In this document: positions 1 to 9,277 of the stretch, one piece after another
Position numbering within the stretch: the first letter of the stretch is position 1
How the letters are laid out: each line of letters begins with the position of its first letter
Origin: Iodidimonas nitroreducens
GTDB lineage: Bacteria; Pseudomonadota; Alphaproteobacteria; Sphingomonadales; Rhodothalassiaceae
Length of the DNA: 64,000 bases
Strand: one strand, 5' to 3'
Assembly: GCF_008579165.1 (NCBI RefSeq)
Contig: NZ_BKCN01000001.1
Notes under the pieces: model-generated
What the model was told of the DNA's origin: nothing
The model's input: the letters and a program-made list of their open reading frames with translations, nothing else
The model's database searches: none
Program-made: the position numbers and the translations under genes

Positions 1-227
1 GGCTCGGTGGCGATCAGATTGAGGAAGATGGTCATCGCCTGCTGGCTGTCGAGCATCCCCTCATCCATATTGATATCGATGATCTGGGCCCCGTTTTCCA
101 CCTGTGAGCGGGCCACCTCCAGCGCTGTATCATAATCGCCATTCAGGATCAGCTTGTTGAACCGGGCCGATCCCGTGACATTGGTGCGTTCGCCGATATT
201 GATGAATTGCGCGGTTTTCTGGGTCAT
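1..227 (-). CDS. metH: Methionine synthase part 2, pterin-binding N-terminus (partial)
   Basis: N-terminal 75 codons only; the gene runs off the window start. The translation carries the start of the methyltetrahydrofolate-binding (pterin-binding) domain: INIGERTNVTGSARF, then a GAQIIDINMDEGMLD segment, both hallmarks of cobalamin-dependent MetH. It begins with its own ATG (225-227) 93 bases after the stop of the homocysteine-binding part, so MetH is encoded as two polypeptides. A split MetH is known in several alphaproteobacterial groups. Role: transfer of methyl from 5-methyl-THF through cobalamin to homocysteine. I see no strong ribosome binding site before the ATG. Confidence 0.88.
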   Translation of the reverse strand, partial: MTQKTAQFINIGERTNVTGSARFNKLILNGDYDTALEVARSQVENGAQIIDINMDEGMLDSQQAMTIFLNLIATE

Positions 228-320
228 GCTGTGCGATCTGATTGCGTGAGGAACGAACCGGGCTACGCATCCATAGCCCGCAAGATGAAGAAAGGGCGGC
301 GGCCCCGATGCATGGGGCGA

Positions 321-1394
321 TCAGGCGACCATCGGTTCCAGCCCCGCCAGCCGCAATTTTGGCGCTGGCGATGGCGGGATGCGCGGCTTTTGATCGGCGA
401 TGGCTTTGGCAATGGCCCGGATATGATCCGGCGTTGTGCCGCAGCAGCCGCCCACGATATTCACCAGGCCATCGCGGGCAAAGCCTTCCAGCGACCCGGC
501 GGTGTGGGCCGGGCTTTCATCATAATCGCCCATATCATTGGGCAGCCCGGCATTGGGATAAACGCAGATCAGCGTTTCCACGATTTTGGATAAGGCCAGC
601 ACATGGGGGCGTAATTGATCGGCCCCAAAAGAACAGTTCATGCCTGCCGCCAAAGGCCGGGCATGGCGCACCGAATACCAGAAGCTTCAACGGTTTGCCC
701 CGATAGATTGCGCCCCGAAAGATCGGTGATGGTGACCGCCAGAATGATCGGAATGTGCACATCATGGCTTTGGGATAATTCATCCACGGCCACAAGGGCG
801 GCTTTGGCATTCAGGGTATCGAATATGGTTTCGATCAGCAAAAGATCGACCCCGCCTTCCAGAAGCTGAAGCCTGCTGTTTATACACATCTTTCATCTGA
901 TCGAAGGTGACATCGCGATAGCCCGGTTCGTTCACCCGGGGCGATACCGAAAGGGTTTTATTGGTGGGGCCGATGGAACCGGCTACAAAGCGCGGCTTAT
1001 CCGGTGTTTTCGCGGTCCATTCATCGGCGGCTTTGCGGGCGATGCGGGCAGCGGCCAGATTGATCGCCTCCACCTGTGCTTCCATGCCATAATCGGATTG
1101 GCTGATGCTGGTGCCGTTAAAGCTGTTGGTGGTGATGATATCCGATCCGGCCGCCAGAAAATCTTCATGGATGGATTGCATCAGGGCGGGCCGGGTCAGG
1201 CATAAAAGATCATTGTCGCCCTTCAGATCCCGCGTCCAATCGGCAAATTGGCTGCCGCGATAATCGGCTTCCTTCAGCTTGTGGGATTGGATCATCGTGC
1301 CGGTGGCCCCATCGAGCAGCAAAATGCGCTCTTTTGCCAAGGCACGGATCTTTTGGGCGCTGTTGTTCAGGCGATTTTGGATCGACAGACTCAT
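321..1394 (-). CDS. metH: Methionine synthase part 1, homocysteine methyltransferase domain (two frameshifts)
   Basis: Homocysteine S-methyltransferase domain of cobalamin-dependent methionine synthase, ending naturally at 321 rather than continuing into the pterin domain. Visible family signatures: ILLLDGATGTMIQ near the N-terminus, GGVDLLLIETIFDTLNAKAA in the middle, and the zinc site near the C-terminus: NCSFGAD followed by VGGCCGTTPDHIRAI. The frame breaks near 870 and again near 686 (probably a lost T); together the shifts restore the frame. The ATG overlaps the metF stop (ATGA), which indicates translational coupling. With a Zn-binding Cys set intact, I treat the breaks as sequence errors and not as decay. 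Confidence 0.88.
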
Positions 1395-2329
1395 CTGTTT
1401 ATATCCTTTGGAAGATCGGCAGTCCGAGCGGGCCTGATGCCCAGCATATGGCAGGTGGCATAGGTCAGTTCATCGCGGTTGAGGGTATAGAAATGAAAGC
1501 TGTTCACCCCGCCCGCCTGCAAGCGGCGGCAAAGCTCGCTGGCGACGGTCGCGGCGACTAAGCTGCGGGTTTGCGGGTGATCATCCAGCCCTTCAAACAG
1601 ATCGGCCATCCAGCGCGGAACCGAGGCCCCGCAACTGGCGGCAAAGCGTTTGAGCTGTTCAAAATTGGTCACCGGCAGAATGCCGGGGGTGATTTCCACA
1701 TCGATGCCATAGGATCGGACATGATCAAGATAGCGGAAATACTGATCCGGTTCAAAAAAGAACTGGGTGATGGCGCGGGTGGCTCCGGCATCCACCTTGC
1801 GCTTCAGATTATCGAGATCGGCAGCCAGATTGGGGCTATCGGGATGACATTCGGGATAGGCGGCCACTGAAATCTCGAAATCGCCGATCTTTCTGATCCC
1901 GGCCACCAGATCGGCGGCATTTTCATAGCCCCCCGGCGTTGCCCGATAGCCGGTGGATGGATCGGGGGCATCGCCGCGCAGGGCCACGATATGCTTCACC
2001 CCGGCCTCTTTATAATCCTGAATGATGGCATCGATCTCATCGCGGGTGGCCCCCACACAGGTGAGATGCGCCGCTGGCTTCAAGTTGGTATCGGTGAGCA
2101 GGCGGCGCACGGTTTTATGGGTGCGTTCCCGGGTTGAACCGCCCGCCCCATAGGTCACCGAAACGAAACGCGGCGCCAAAGGCTCCAGCATTTTCACCGC
2201 CGCCCACAGGCGTTCTTCCATCTTTTCGGTTTTGGGCGGAAAAAATTCAAAAGACACATCCACCGCTGACAGGTCCCCGGTAAACAGGGGCTGCCCCAAA
2301 GGCTTAATCCAGGGCTGATGATGGGTCAT
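1391..2329 (-). CDS. metF: Methylenetetrahydrofolate reductase
   Basis: Reduces 5,10-methylene-THF to 5-methyl-THF, the methyl donor for MetH encoded next. About 312 residues, a normal MetF length. Signatures: VSFEFFPPKTEKMEE at the N-terminus (catalytic Glu of the FFPPK motif), FVSVTYGAGGSTRERT, HIVALRGDAP and FFFEPDQYFRY. I chose the ATG at 2327-2329 because it overlaps the upstream stop as ATGA; a longer frame would run 19 codons into the upstream gene. Second gene of the four-gene methionine operon. Confidence 0.95.
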   Translation of the reverse strand: MTHHQPWIKPLGQPLFTGDLSAVDVSFEFFPPKTEKMEERLWAAVKMLEPLAPRFVSVTYGAGGSTRERTHKTVRRLLTDTNLKPAAHLTCVGATRDEIDAIIQDYKEAGVKHIVALRGDAPDPSTGYRATPGGYENAADLVAGIRKIGDFEISVAAYPECHPDSPNLAADLDNLKRKVDAGATRAITQFFFEPDQYFRYLDHVRSYGIDVEITPGILPVTNFEQLKRFAASCGASVPRWMADLFEGLDDHPQTRSLVAATVASELCRRLQAGGVNSFHFYTLNRDELTYATCHMLGIRPARTADLPKDINR

Positions 2330-3291
2330 AAGGCCGGCTCCAATCTTTTTGCGGCAGGCTGGGTTTGGGGTTTTTCCAATGTCCATAAGGTGACGGTGAG
2401 GGTGCCGCCATCCAGATGATCGATATCAAAGGCCCGAAGCCCCGCCGATTGGGCCCAGCCCACCACCTCATCATCGGCGAACCCTAAGCGGCGATGCTGA
2501 TGATCATCGCGCAGGTCTTCATGCTCATGGGGGGCGAAATCAACGATCAGCGCCATGCCGCCGGGGCGCAAAACCCGCGCCGCTTCCTTCAGCGCCGTGC
2601 CCGCATCTTCGGCGAAATGCAAAACCTGATGCAGGATGATCAGGTCCATGCTGTCATTGGCAAGGGGGATATCGTACATATCGCCCAAACGCACCTGACA
2701 ATGGCCGATATCCTTGGCCGCAAGGCTTGCCCGCGCCACCGTCAGCATTTCCGGCGAAAGGTCGATCCCCAAACCCCGGCTGATATGGGGGGCGAATACC
2801 TCCAAAATCCGTCCGGTGCCGGTGCCGATATCCAGCAGGTCCTTCACCTCGATCTGATCGAGGATGGCCAGCAGCCGACTTTCCACCTGATCTTCGGGCA
2901 CATAAAGCGAGCGGATTTTGTCCCAATGGGGGGCATTGGCCCGGAAATAGGCGGCCGCCGCCTCGGCCCGGGCCTGACGCACATCATCCAGCCTTTCCAG
3001 ATCGCGCTGATGCTCCTGATCCTCATCGGGCAAAAGATCGACGATGGTGCGCGCCAGATGGCCTTGGGTGCCTCCCTCCACGATCCGGTAGAACACCCAG
3101 GCCCCTTCGCGGAAACGATCCAAAAGCCCGGCTTCGGATAACAGGCGCAAATGGCGTGAAACCCGGGGCTGGCTTTGCCGCAGGATCTGGGTCAGTTCCG
3201 TCACCGTCAATTCACCATGGCCCAAAAGGCCCAAAATCCGGAGCCTTGTGGGTTCTCCGGCGGCACGCAAGGCTGAAAGGATCGCATCCAT
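2326..3291 (-). CDS. ArsR-type regulator fused to SAM methyltransferase
   Basis: 321 residues. Residues 1-70 form an ArsR winged helix (GEPTRLRILGLLG, then SQPRVSRHLRLLSEAGLL as recognition helix). From about residue 115 there is a class I methyltransferase domain with motif I LLDIGTGTGRI at 152-162, an acidic loop GIDLSPEM and the motif ARVLRPGGMALIVDF. This two-domain architecture is found in front of metF in many Alphaproteobacteria. The inference is a repressor that senses SAM or SAH through its methyltransferase fold and controls the methionine cycle; catalytic activity is unproven. First gene of the operon, overlapping metF by 4 bases. Neither domain shows a metal-binding Cys pair of the arsenic sensors. 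Confidence 0.85.
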   Translation of the reverse strand: MDAILSALRAAGEPTRLRILGLLGHGELTVTELTQILRQSQPRVSRHLRLLSEAGLLDRFREGAWVFYRIVEGGTQGHLARTIVDLLPDEDQEHQRDLERLDDVRQARAEAAAAYFRANAPHWDKIRSLYVPEDQVESRLLAILDQIEVKDLLDIGTGTGRILEVFAPHISRGLGIDLSPEMLTVARASLAAKDIGHCQVRLGDMYDIPLANDSMDLIILHQVLHFAEDAGTALKEAARVLRPGGMALIVDFAPHEHEDLRDDHQHRRLGFADDEVVGWAQSAGLRAFDIDHLDGGTLTVTLWTLEKPQTQPAAKRLEPAL

Positions 3292-3333
3292 GTCGTTTAC
3301 AGGCCTTAAACTGATATAATATGTCTATAGTAT

Positions 3334-3349
3334 ATAAACATATCTTTAT
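3334..3349. promoter_or_regulatory. Candidate operator of the metF operon
   Basis: ATAAACATATCTTTAT is a 16-base palindrome with one mismatched pair (C/C at positions 6 and 11), 43-58 bases before the ATG of the ArsR-methyltransferase gene. It lies in an AT-rich promoter-like stretch; on the minus strand it is followed by TATACT and TATAGA, either of which could be a -10 box. Its place suggests autoregulation by the ArsR-type protein. The assignment is inference from position and symmetry. Confidence 0.5.
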
Positions 3350-3482
3350 GTCTGGTAAAGAGCTTTGTGTTTTTGGCCCTTAAAAAATGATCCATGCGTC
3401 AGGGCGAGATCGTTCAAAAACCGGCCAAGATGCACAAGGATGCCGATCCATTTCGTTCACATGATCGTAGCGGGCTTGGGAA

Positions 3483-3506
3483 AGAGTTGAGGCCTGCATC
3501 AACTCT
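3483..3506. repeat. Perfect inverted repeat upstream of mlaA
   Basis: AGAGTTGA and TCAACTCT form perfect 8-base arms around an 8-base loop, about 87 bases before mlaA. No T tract follows, so it is not a typical terminator. It may be an operator or leader hairpin of mlaA. The remainder of 3292-3592 holds the operator region to the left and no gene that I can see. Confidence 0.4.
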
Positions 3507-3592
3507 CTGCTAGAGATGACATCAGCAAAAGGTCGTGCTGCCTCTTCTGGCGAGGACCTTCACATTACTTATTTTCAGGAGCGTCCGCGCTT

Positions 3593-4387
3593 ATGATTTT
3601 GCCTCAGAACTTTTTCATGCGCGGCCTAGCGGCTGCTCTGCTTATTCTGGCCATTGCTGGCTGTGCCACTCGCCCCCCGGCCAATGATCTGGATGCTGTG
3701 GCCGCCTATGAACAGGCCAATGATCCGTTGGAACCCTTCAATCGGGCCATGTGGAAAGTGAATAATGGGCTGGATACGGTGATCCTGCAGCCCGTCACAT
3801 GGGTTTATCGCACCATCGTTCCCAAAATCTTTCGTGAAGCCATTTCCAATATCTATGCCAATGCCAAAATGCCTTTGGTGATCGTCAATTCCCTTTTGCA
3901 GGGCGAAGGCACCCGCGCTGGCATCGCCACCAAACGCTTTTTGGCGAATACCGTGCTGGGCATTGGGGGCATTGCCGATCCGGCCACAGCCTTTGGGATC
4001 AGAAATGTGGATGAAGATTTCGGGCAAACGCTGGCGGTGTGGGGCATTGGCGGCGGTCCTTATCTGGTTTTACCGATCATCGGCCCCACCAATCCGCGTG
4101 ATACCCTTGGCTTTGTGGGGGATTCCGTGTCCGAGCCGGTGGGCCTTGGCCTTGATATTGCCGATGAACGCTGGGCCCGACGGGGCTGGACGGCGGCCGG
4201 CGTTCTCGAAGCCCGGGATCGCAATTGGGATGTGATCAAGGAAGTGATGAAGGCGGATGATCCCTATGCCTTTGCCCGCTCTGCTTTTCGCCAGCGCCGC
4301 TTGTTTGAAATCAGTAATGGTCAATCGGGCCAAACCGAAGAAGAAGCGGATCTGTTCGATCAGGATTTCGAGGATTTCCCGGAATAA
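3593..4387 (+). CDS. mlaA: Outer-membrane lipoprotein MlaA (VacJ)
   Basis: 264 residues. A signal peptide ends in the lipobox LAIAGC with the lipidated Cys at residue 24. The mature part starts with the family signature NDPLEPFNRAMWKVNNGLD, followed by the hydrophobic segments and the FGQTLAVWGIGGGPYLVLP block typical of VacJ/MlaA. In the Mla system this protein extracts mislocalised phospholipids from the outer leaflet of the outer membrane and passes them to MlaC. No other mla gene is nearby, as is usual for mlaA. AGGAG lies 11 bases before the chosen ATG; an inner ATG at 3617 is possible. It converges on the tricorn-like gene with a 13-base gap. Confidence 0.93.
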   Translation: MILPQNFFMRGLAAALLILAIAGCATRPPANDLDAVAAYEQANDPLEPFNRAMWKVNNGLDTVILQPVTWVYRTIVPKIFREAISNIYANAKMPLVIVNSLLQGEGTRAGIATKRFLANTVLGIGGIADPATAFGIRNVDEDFGQTLAVWGIGGGPYLVLPIIGPTNPRDTLGFVGDSVSEPVGLGLDIADERWARRGWTAAGVLEARDRNWDVIKEVMKADDPYAFARSAFRQRRLFEISNGQSGQTEEEADLFDQDFEDFPE

Positions 4388-4400
4388 CCAAAGAACCTGC

Positions 4401-7400
4401 TCAGGGTCCTTCCGGGGCGCTGGGCAGTTTGGGCGGCGGATTTTCGCCTAATTGCTGCAAGATCACCGCGATGGCCTTGTCAAGCTGAGGATCGCGGCCT
4501 TCGATCACCGCTTTGGGGGTCAACTCCACAGTGATATCGGGGCTCACCCCTTCATTTTCGATGGCCCAGCCCCCTTCGGGGTGAATGAAGCGGAAATAGG
4601 GTGTGGTGATCTGGCCCCCATCGATCAGATCGGGCGCCACCCCGATGCCGATCAGCCCGCCCCATGTGCGGGTGCCGATCAGGGTGCCGCCGGTTTGGTA
4701 TTTAAAGGCAAAAGGCAGGAAATCGCCGCCCGATCCCGCGAATTGATCGATCAGCATTACTTTCGGTCCGAAAATGGCCCCCACAGGCGTTGTAAAAAGC
4801 GCCCCATCGCGATCCTTCCATGAGGCCAGATGGGATCGGTTGAGCAGATCAACGATATAATTTGCCGCCTGCCCACCGGCATTGCCGCGCTCATCGATGA
4901 TCAAAGCCTGCTTATCGAGCTGACTGAAAAAATAGCGATTGAAATAGCTGAAGCCATCGGCGGCGGTATTGGGCAGATACACATAGCCCACGCGATCATT
5001 GGTCAGGGCGGCCACATGGCGGCGATTATCTTCGATCCAGGCCCAGCGGCGCAGCCCCCGTTCATTGGGGATCGGCTGCACGATGATGGAATAGGCGCCT
5101 TTCATCTCGGGCTTGTCATTCAGATGCAAAAGGGTTTGCCGCCCCACCGTGCCTTCCAAAAATCGATAGGGATTATCCGAGGCGGTGACCGGCTGGCCAT
5201 TGATCGCCAGCAGATAATGCCCGGCCTTCACCCCAAGCCCCGGCACTGCCAAAGGCGCCCCTAAAAAGGGATTGAAGCTTTCCCCATCATAAATCCGGCT
5301 GATCTGGTAATAGCCATTGGCAACCCTGAAATCCGCCCCCAAAAGCCCCACTTTCTGGCCATCGGCCTTCACGATATCGCCCCCCGAGGCGCGGGCATGA
5401 CCCACCCCCAGTTCGGAAATCATTTCGATCAGAATATGGGTGAGATCCTCGCGGCGACCCAGATGATCGAGCATGGGCGCATATTTTTGCCGCACCGCCT
5501 CCCAATCAAGGCCATGCATGGCACGATCATAAAAATAATCACGCTCCAGCCGCCAGACCTCGTTAAAAATCTGCCGCCATTCCGCGCGGGGATCGATTTG
5601 AAGGCGGATTTTGTCGAGCGCTAAATCCTTGATCCCCTGCATGGGGGCTGTTGGCGCGCCGGTTTCCACCACCGCCCATGATTTTTTGGGGCGCGAAACC
5701 AGCAGATGATCGCCATTGGCGCTGATCGCGGCCTCACCCACATCCGCCAGAAACAGGCTTTCCTTATGTGTTTTGAAATCAAATCGATAGAGGCTGTTGA
5801 CGGCCTCATCCTCGCGGCCCGGGGGGTTTTCTTCTGCTGCATCCGGGCGGAGGGCAAGGGCATAAAGGGCACCATCCTTGCCGATCATCAGCCGGTTATA
5901 ATCGCGCAAGACCATGGGCAGGGCGACAATGCGTTTTTCGAGCCCTTCGCGGTCGAGCCGGGTTTGCGGCGGGGCTTCTGGGTCAGAGGCTGCAGCCTTA
6001 TCTTTGGCCTTTTTCCGCGACTTCTCAGGAGGGATCGGAGCCGCCGGGGGCTGATCGATTTCAGGAAGGACCGGGGTGGGATCGCTGGCCGAAAGCACAG
6101 CGGCATAAATCCCCCGGCGCACCATCCGATCCTGATTGCTCATATCAAGCCAGGCACCGGCCGGGCCGCTATTGGTGCTGGCGGTGAAATAAAGATATTT
6201 CCCATCCCGGCTGAAAACAGGGGCATCAAGGCTGCCGGGGCCGTTGGTCAGGGGAAAGGTCTCGCGGCTTTGGCGATCATGGATCATCAGGCTGTTCAAA
6301 TAAGTTTCATTGGCCCGCCGGAAGGCCACATAGCGGCTATCGGGCGAGACCGCGAGGGCAAAGCCATGGGGATACCAGCGCCGGGCATGGCCGCCAATGC
6401 GCACCGATGTGCCATCCTTGAGGCTGATTTCATAGAGATTGAGATGATTATCCTCATATAGAATGGCCGATCCATCCGGCGTAAAGGCATGAACCGATAG
6501 GTGGCGGGGGCACCGGCCAGATCATAATAGGTCGTGGTGCCAAGGCCGCTGACAGCCCCCACATAAAGGGCATATTCCCCCGATTGATCGCTGAGATAAG
6601 CAAGCTTGCGGCCATCGGGCGACCATAGGGGCGCGCGATCATGGGCCCCCGATGATCGGGTGATCTGGATCATCTCATCATGATTGACCGAAAGGCTGAT
6701 GATTTCGCCCCGCACGCTGAGCAGGGCGGTTTGGCCATCGGGGGAAAGGCGCGCCTCGGCGATATAGTCCTTACCCTCGATCCATTTTGGCCGGGCGGCG
6801 GGTAGATCGACCGTCAGCTCAATCGCAAGGGCATTTGTGCTTTTCGTTTCCAGATCATAAAGATGCAGGCGACCACCCAATTCATAAACGATGCGCCTGC
6901 CATAGCCGGCGGCGGATTTGATATCCCAATCCTTGTGATAGGTGTGTTGGCGCAAGGTTTGATCGGCCAGATCATATGACCACAGATTGGCCACGCCATC
7001 TCGGTCCGATACAAAGACAATGCTGTCATCGAGCCAGATGGGGTGGGAGTCATTCACCCCGTCATTAGGGATCGCGCTGATCTCATGGCTTTTGGTGTCG
7101 AAAATCCAGATCGGTGGCGTGGTCCCCCCGCGATAGCCTTTCCATCCCGCCGATCCACTATAGCCCGATGGAAAGGGCTGATAGGCGATCTGCCCGCCAT
7201 CGGGGGCATAGGCACCATCCCAGGCAATGGGCATGGGCAGCGCCCGGGGCAAACCATTGGGCTCGATCCCATCTGTTAACGCAATTTCAAAAAGCTGGCC
7301 GCCGCGCTGATAGCTCAAGCCCCGATCCGAACTGAACAGCACCGCCGATCCATCCGCCGACCAGCCGCGCACCCAATCATCACCGGGGTGATAGCTGAGC

Positions 7401-7729
7401 CTGACCGGCTGCCCGCCGGTGATCGGCATCACATAAACATCGGTATTGCCTTCATAATGGCCGGTAAAAGCCACCATGGTGCCATCCGGTGAGATATGGG
7501 GGTGGCTTTCTTCGGCAGCCCCCACAGTCAAGCGGCGGGGGTTCGCGCCCATGGGATCGGCAACATAAAGATCACCAGCATAGGCAAAAACAAGATGCGT
7601 GGCCGATAAATCGGGATGACGCAACAGCTGTGTTTGGCCAGAAACGGTTTGGATCATAAAGGTTTGGGCGAAAAATATGAGGATGAGGGTGATGGTGCCT
7701 TTGCTGGCAAGATTTCCAAAAAACATCAT
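4401..7729 (-). CDS. Tricorn-like S41 peptidase with beta-propeller (frameshift)
   Basis: About 1,109 residues when the frame break near 6490 is bridged. It begins with a signal peptide (hydrophobic core ITLILIFFAQTFMIQ), then TolB/WD-like propeller repeats such as HPHISPDGTMVAFTG and APLWSPDGRKLAYLSD, a central extra domain with an Ala/Lys/Pro-rich linker (around 5960-6060), a PDZ-like segment (GHYLLAINGQPV) and an S41 catalytic domain with ERGNAGGQ and the nucleophile region DQFAGSGGDF. This matches bacterial homologues of the tricorn protease, which trims peptides; the signal peptide places it in the periplasm. Start: AAGGGGG precedes a pair of ATG codons at 7729 and 7726; a further in-frame ATG at 7741 has no such site. 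Confidence 0.88.
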
Positions 7730-7828
7730 AACCCCCTTCATGAAAACAGGTTTATGAGCCTGCCAAGATTGCGGCCAAAGGTCAATTCCCGGGTGGGTGC
7801 CACAAAAATTTTCTAAAAACGACTTCGC

Positions 7829-9079
7829 TTAAAATTTCACGTCCACACCGGTCCAAAAACGACGGAGGCTGGGTTTATCGTCGGCACCAAAAAAATCGGC
7901 ATATTTTATGCTGAAGGTGATCCCCTTTCGGGGCGTGATAAAGAGGCCAAAATCAATTTCTTCACCCAGATCGTCTTGGGTTTGGGTCGCCGAAAAGTCA
8001 TGAAACCAGGCACTTAAACGAACATCTCCAAGCTTTGAGACATTGCGCCAGCGATATTGGATTTTTGTTTGAATATCCCGCAGTCCCGCTGCGGGGGTCA
8101 CAAGGAAAACATCCGCAAACCCTTGGAAGGCATGCAATGTTGCAAGGGGCGTGGTGAAGCCTCGCCGGCCATTACCCTCTAAACGCTCGATCTGGGCATC
8201 AAAGCTCAGCCCCCCTCGCGTAAATCCGGCTTTCCCCATGATATAATTCAGATCGAAATTTTCGGGATTACCCCCGAAGTCGGTCTGATTTGCAAATTCA
8301 GCGCCATAAGCAATCTGCCAATCATCAAACAAATTGCGTGTCCCAGCCATGCGCAGGCCAAAGGTTTTGCTGGCGCTGGATGCTAGCTGGTCTTCCAGAT
8401 CAAGAAGATAGGCATAGCTGGTGATCACGGCCCATGGCGTTTCATAGCGGGCATTGATCAGATGGGAATCGGCATCTGCGGTTTTGTTCGCGGAATTACT
8501 GCCAAAAATGCGATTGACCTGCCAAATATAGCTATAATCAACAGTCAGCCCATCAAAAGGGCTGATCTGCAAGCGGGCAGCGTCAAAAGTTTGTTCATTT
8601 TGCCGGAACCCAACATTACCAATAAACCGATCATCATCCAGCTTGATCCTTTGTCGCCCCACCGTTGCAGCCAAAGAAGCCCCATCCCATTTCCGATGAT
8701 AGCCAAGCTGCAGGCGGTTGAGCCGTTCTGAATCCGGATCGACAACGACCGGAAAACCGGTCTTGCCATTCACCGTGGAATTAAAATCATTCACCCCCAG
8801 ATCGCGGGTGAAATCGCCCTCGACCAGCGCTTTGAAGCCGTGAAAAGAGGCCGTTTCAAATCCGAACCGGCTCCGCAGCGTCAGGGCTTGCGCATCTTCA
8901 TCAAAGCCATCCTGATCAACCAGTTCAAACCGCAAACGAGAATCGAAGATGAGATCGCTTTTCGCGATAAATGTCTTCAGCGAATTGCTCTCGACAGTCT
9001 GCGCAAGGCCCGGTGATGCGCACATGCTCAGCAGCGTCAGGATAACAAGACGGTGAATAAGGGGATGTACAGGCATCAT
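7829..9079 (-). CDS. Outer-membrane porin, alginate-export-like
   Basis: About 416 residues. Signal peptide with hydrophobic core VILTLLSMCASPGLAQ, then a beta-barrel pattern of alternating residues throughout (RLRFELVDQDG, GATVGRQRIKLDDDRFIGNVG-like strands) and a C-terminal Phe as expected for BAM-inserted barrels. The sequence around GRQRI and FRQNEQTFDA resembles the alginate_exp family, which forms monomeric channels for anionic or sugar substrates. Two ATG codons (9079, 9076) follow GGAG. It is transcribed divergently from the TonB receptor, sharing a 200-base intergenic region with an FNR-type site. The substrate is unknown. Confidence 0.75.
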   Translation of the reverse strand: MMPVHPLIHRLVILTLLSMCASPGLAQTVESNSLKTFIAKSDLIFDSRLRFELVDQDGFDEDAQALTLRSRFGFETASFHGFKALVEGDFTRDLGVNDFNSTVNGKTGFPVVVDPDSERLNRLQLGYHRKWDGASLAATVGRQRIKLDDDRFIGNVGFRQNEQTFDAARLQISPFDGLTVDYSYIWQVNRIFGSNSANKTADADSHLINARYETPWAVITSYAYLLDLEDQLASSASKTFGLRMAGTRNLFDDWQIAYGAEFANQTDFGGNPENFDLNYIMGKAGFTRGGLSFDAQIERLEGNGRRGFTTPLATLHAFQGFADVFLVTPAAGLRDIQTKIQYRWRNVSKLGDVRLSAWFHDFSATQTQDDLGEEIDFGLFITPRKGITFSIKYADFFGADDKPSLRRFWTGVDVKF

Positions 9080-9141
9080 GGTTCTCCGGCCTTGAAATAA
9101 AGATCGTACAGACTGCACCTAACATGAAAGCCGGATAGAGC

Positions 9142-9157
9142 CTTGATATATATCAAG
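9142..9157. promoter_or_regulatory. FNR/FixK/Anr-type box
   Basis: CTTGATATATATCAAG is a perfect 16-base palindrome that contains TTGAT-N4-ATCAA, the consensus of FNR, Anr and FixK proteins. It lies 63 bases before the porin ATG and about 121 bases before the TonB receptor ATG, so either or both genes may be under oxygen control. No FNR gene is in this window. The match is seen directly; the regulator is inferred. Confidence 0.65.
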
Positions 9158-9277
9158 ACACAAGACGCGCCAGTTTAGGTTATTGTGACAAAATATTTCT
9201 CTCACCAGTTGATTTTAAATTGTTTAGGCTTGGTATGCGGTCATCGGGATCGTTTCAAAAAAATTTGGGAGGTTATT

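Noticed and set aside
3292..3592. SAM riboswitch before the methionine operon
   Set aside because: I looked for the conserved stems and loops before the ArsR-type gene and saw only the AT-rich palindrome region.
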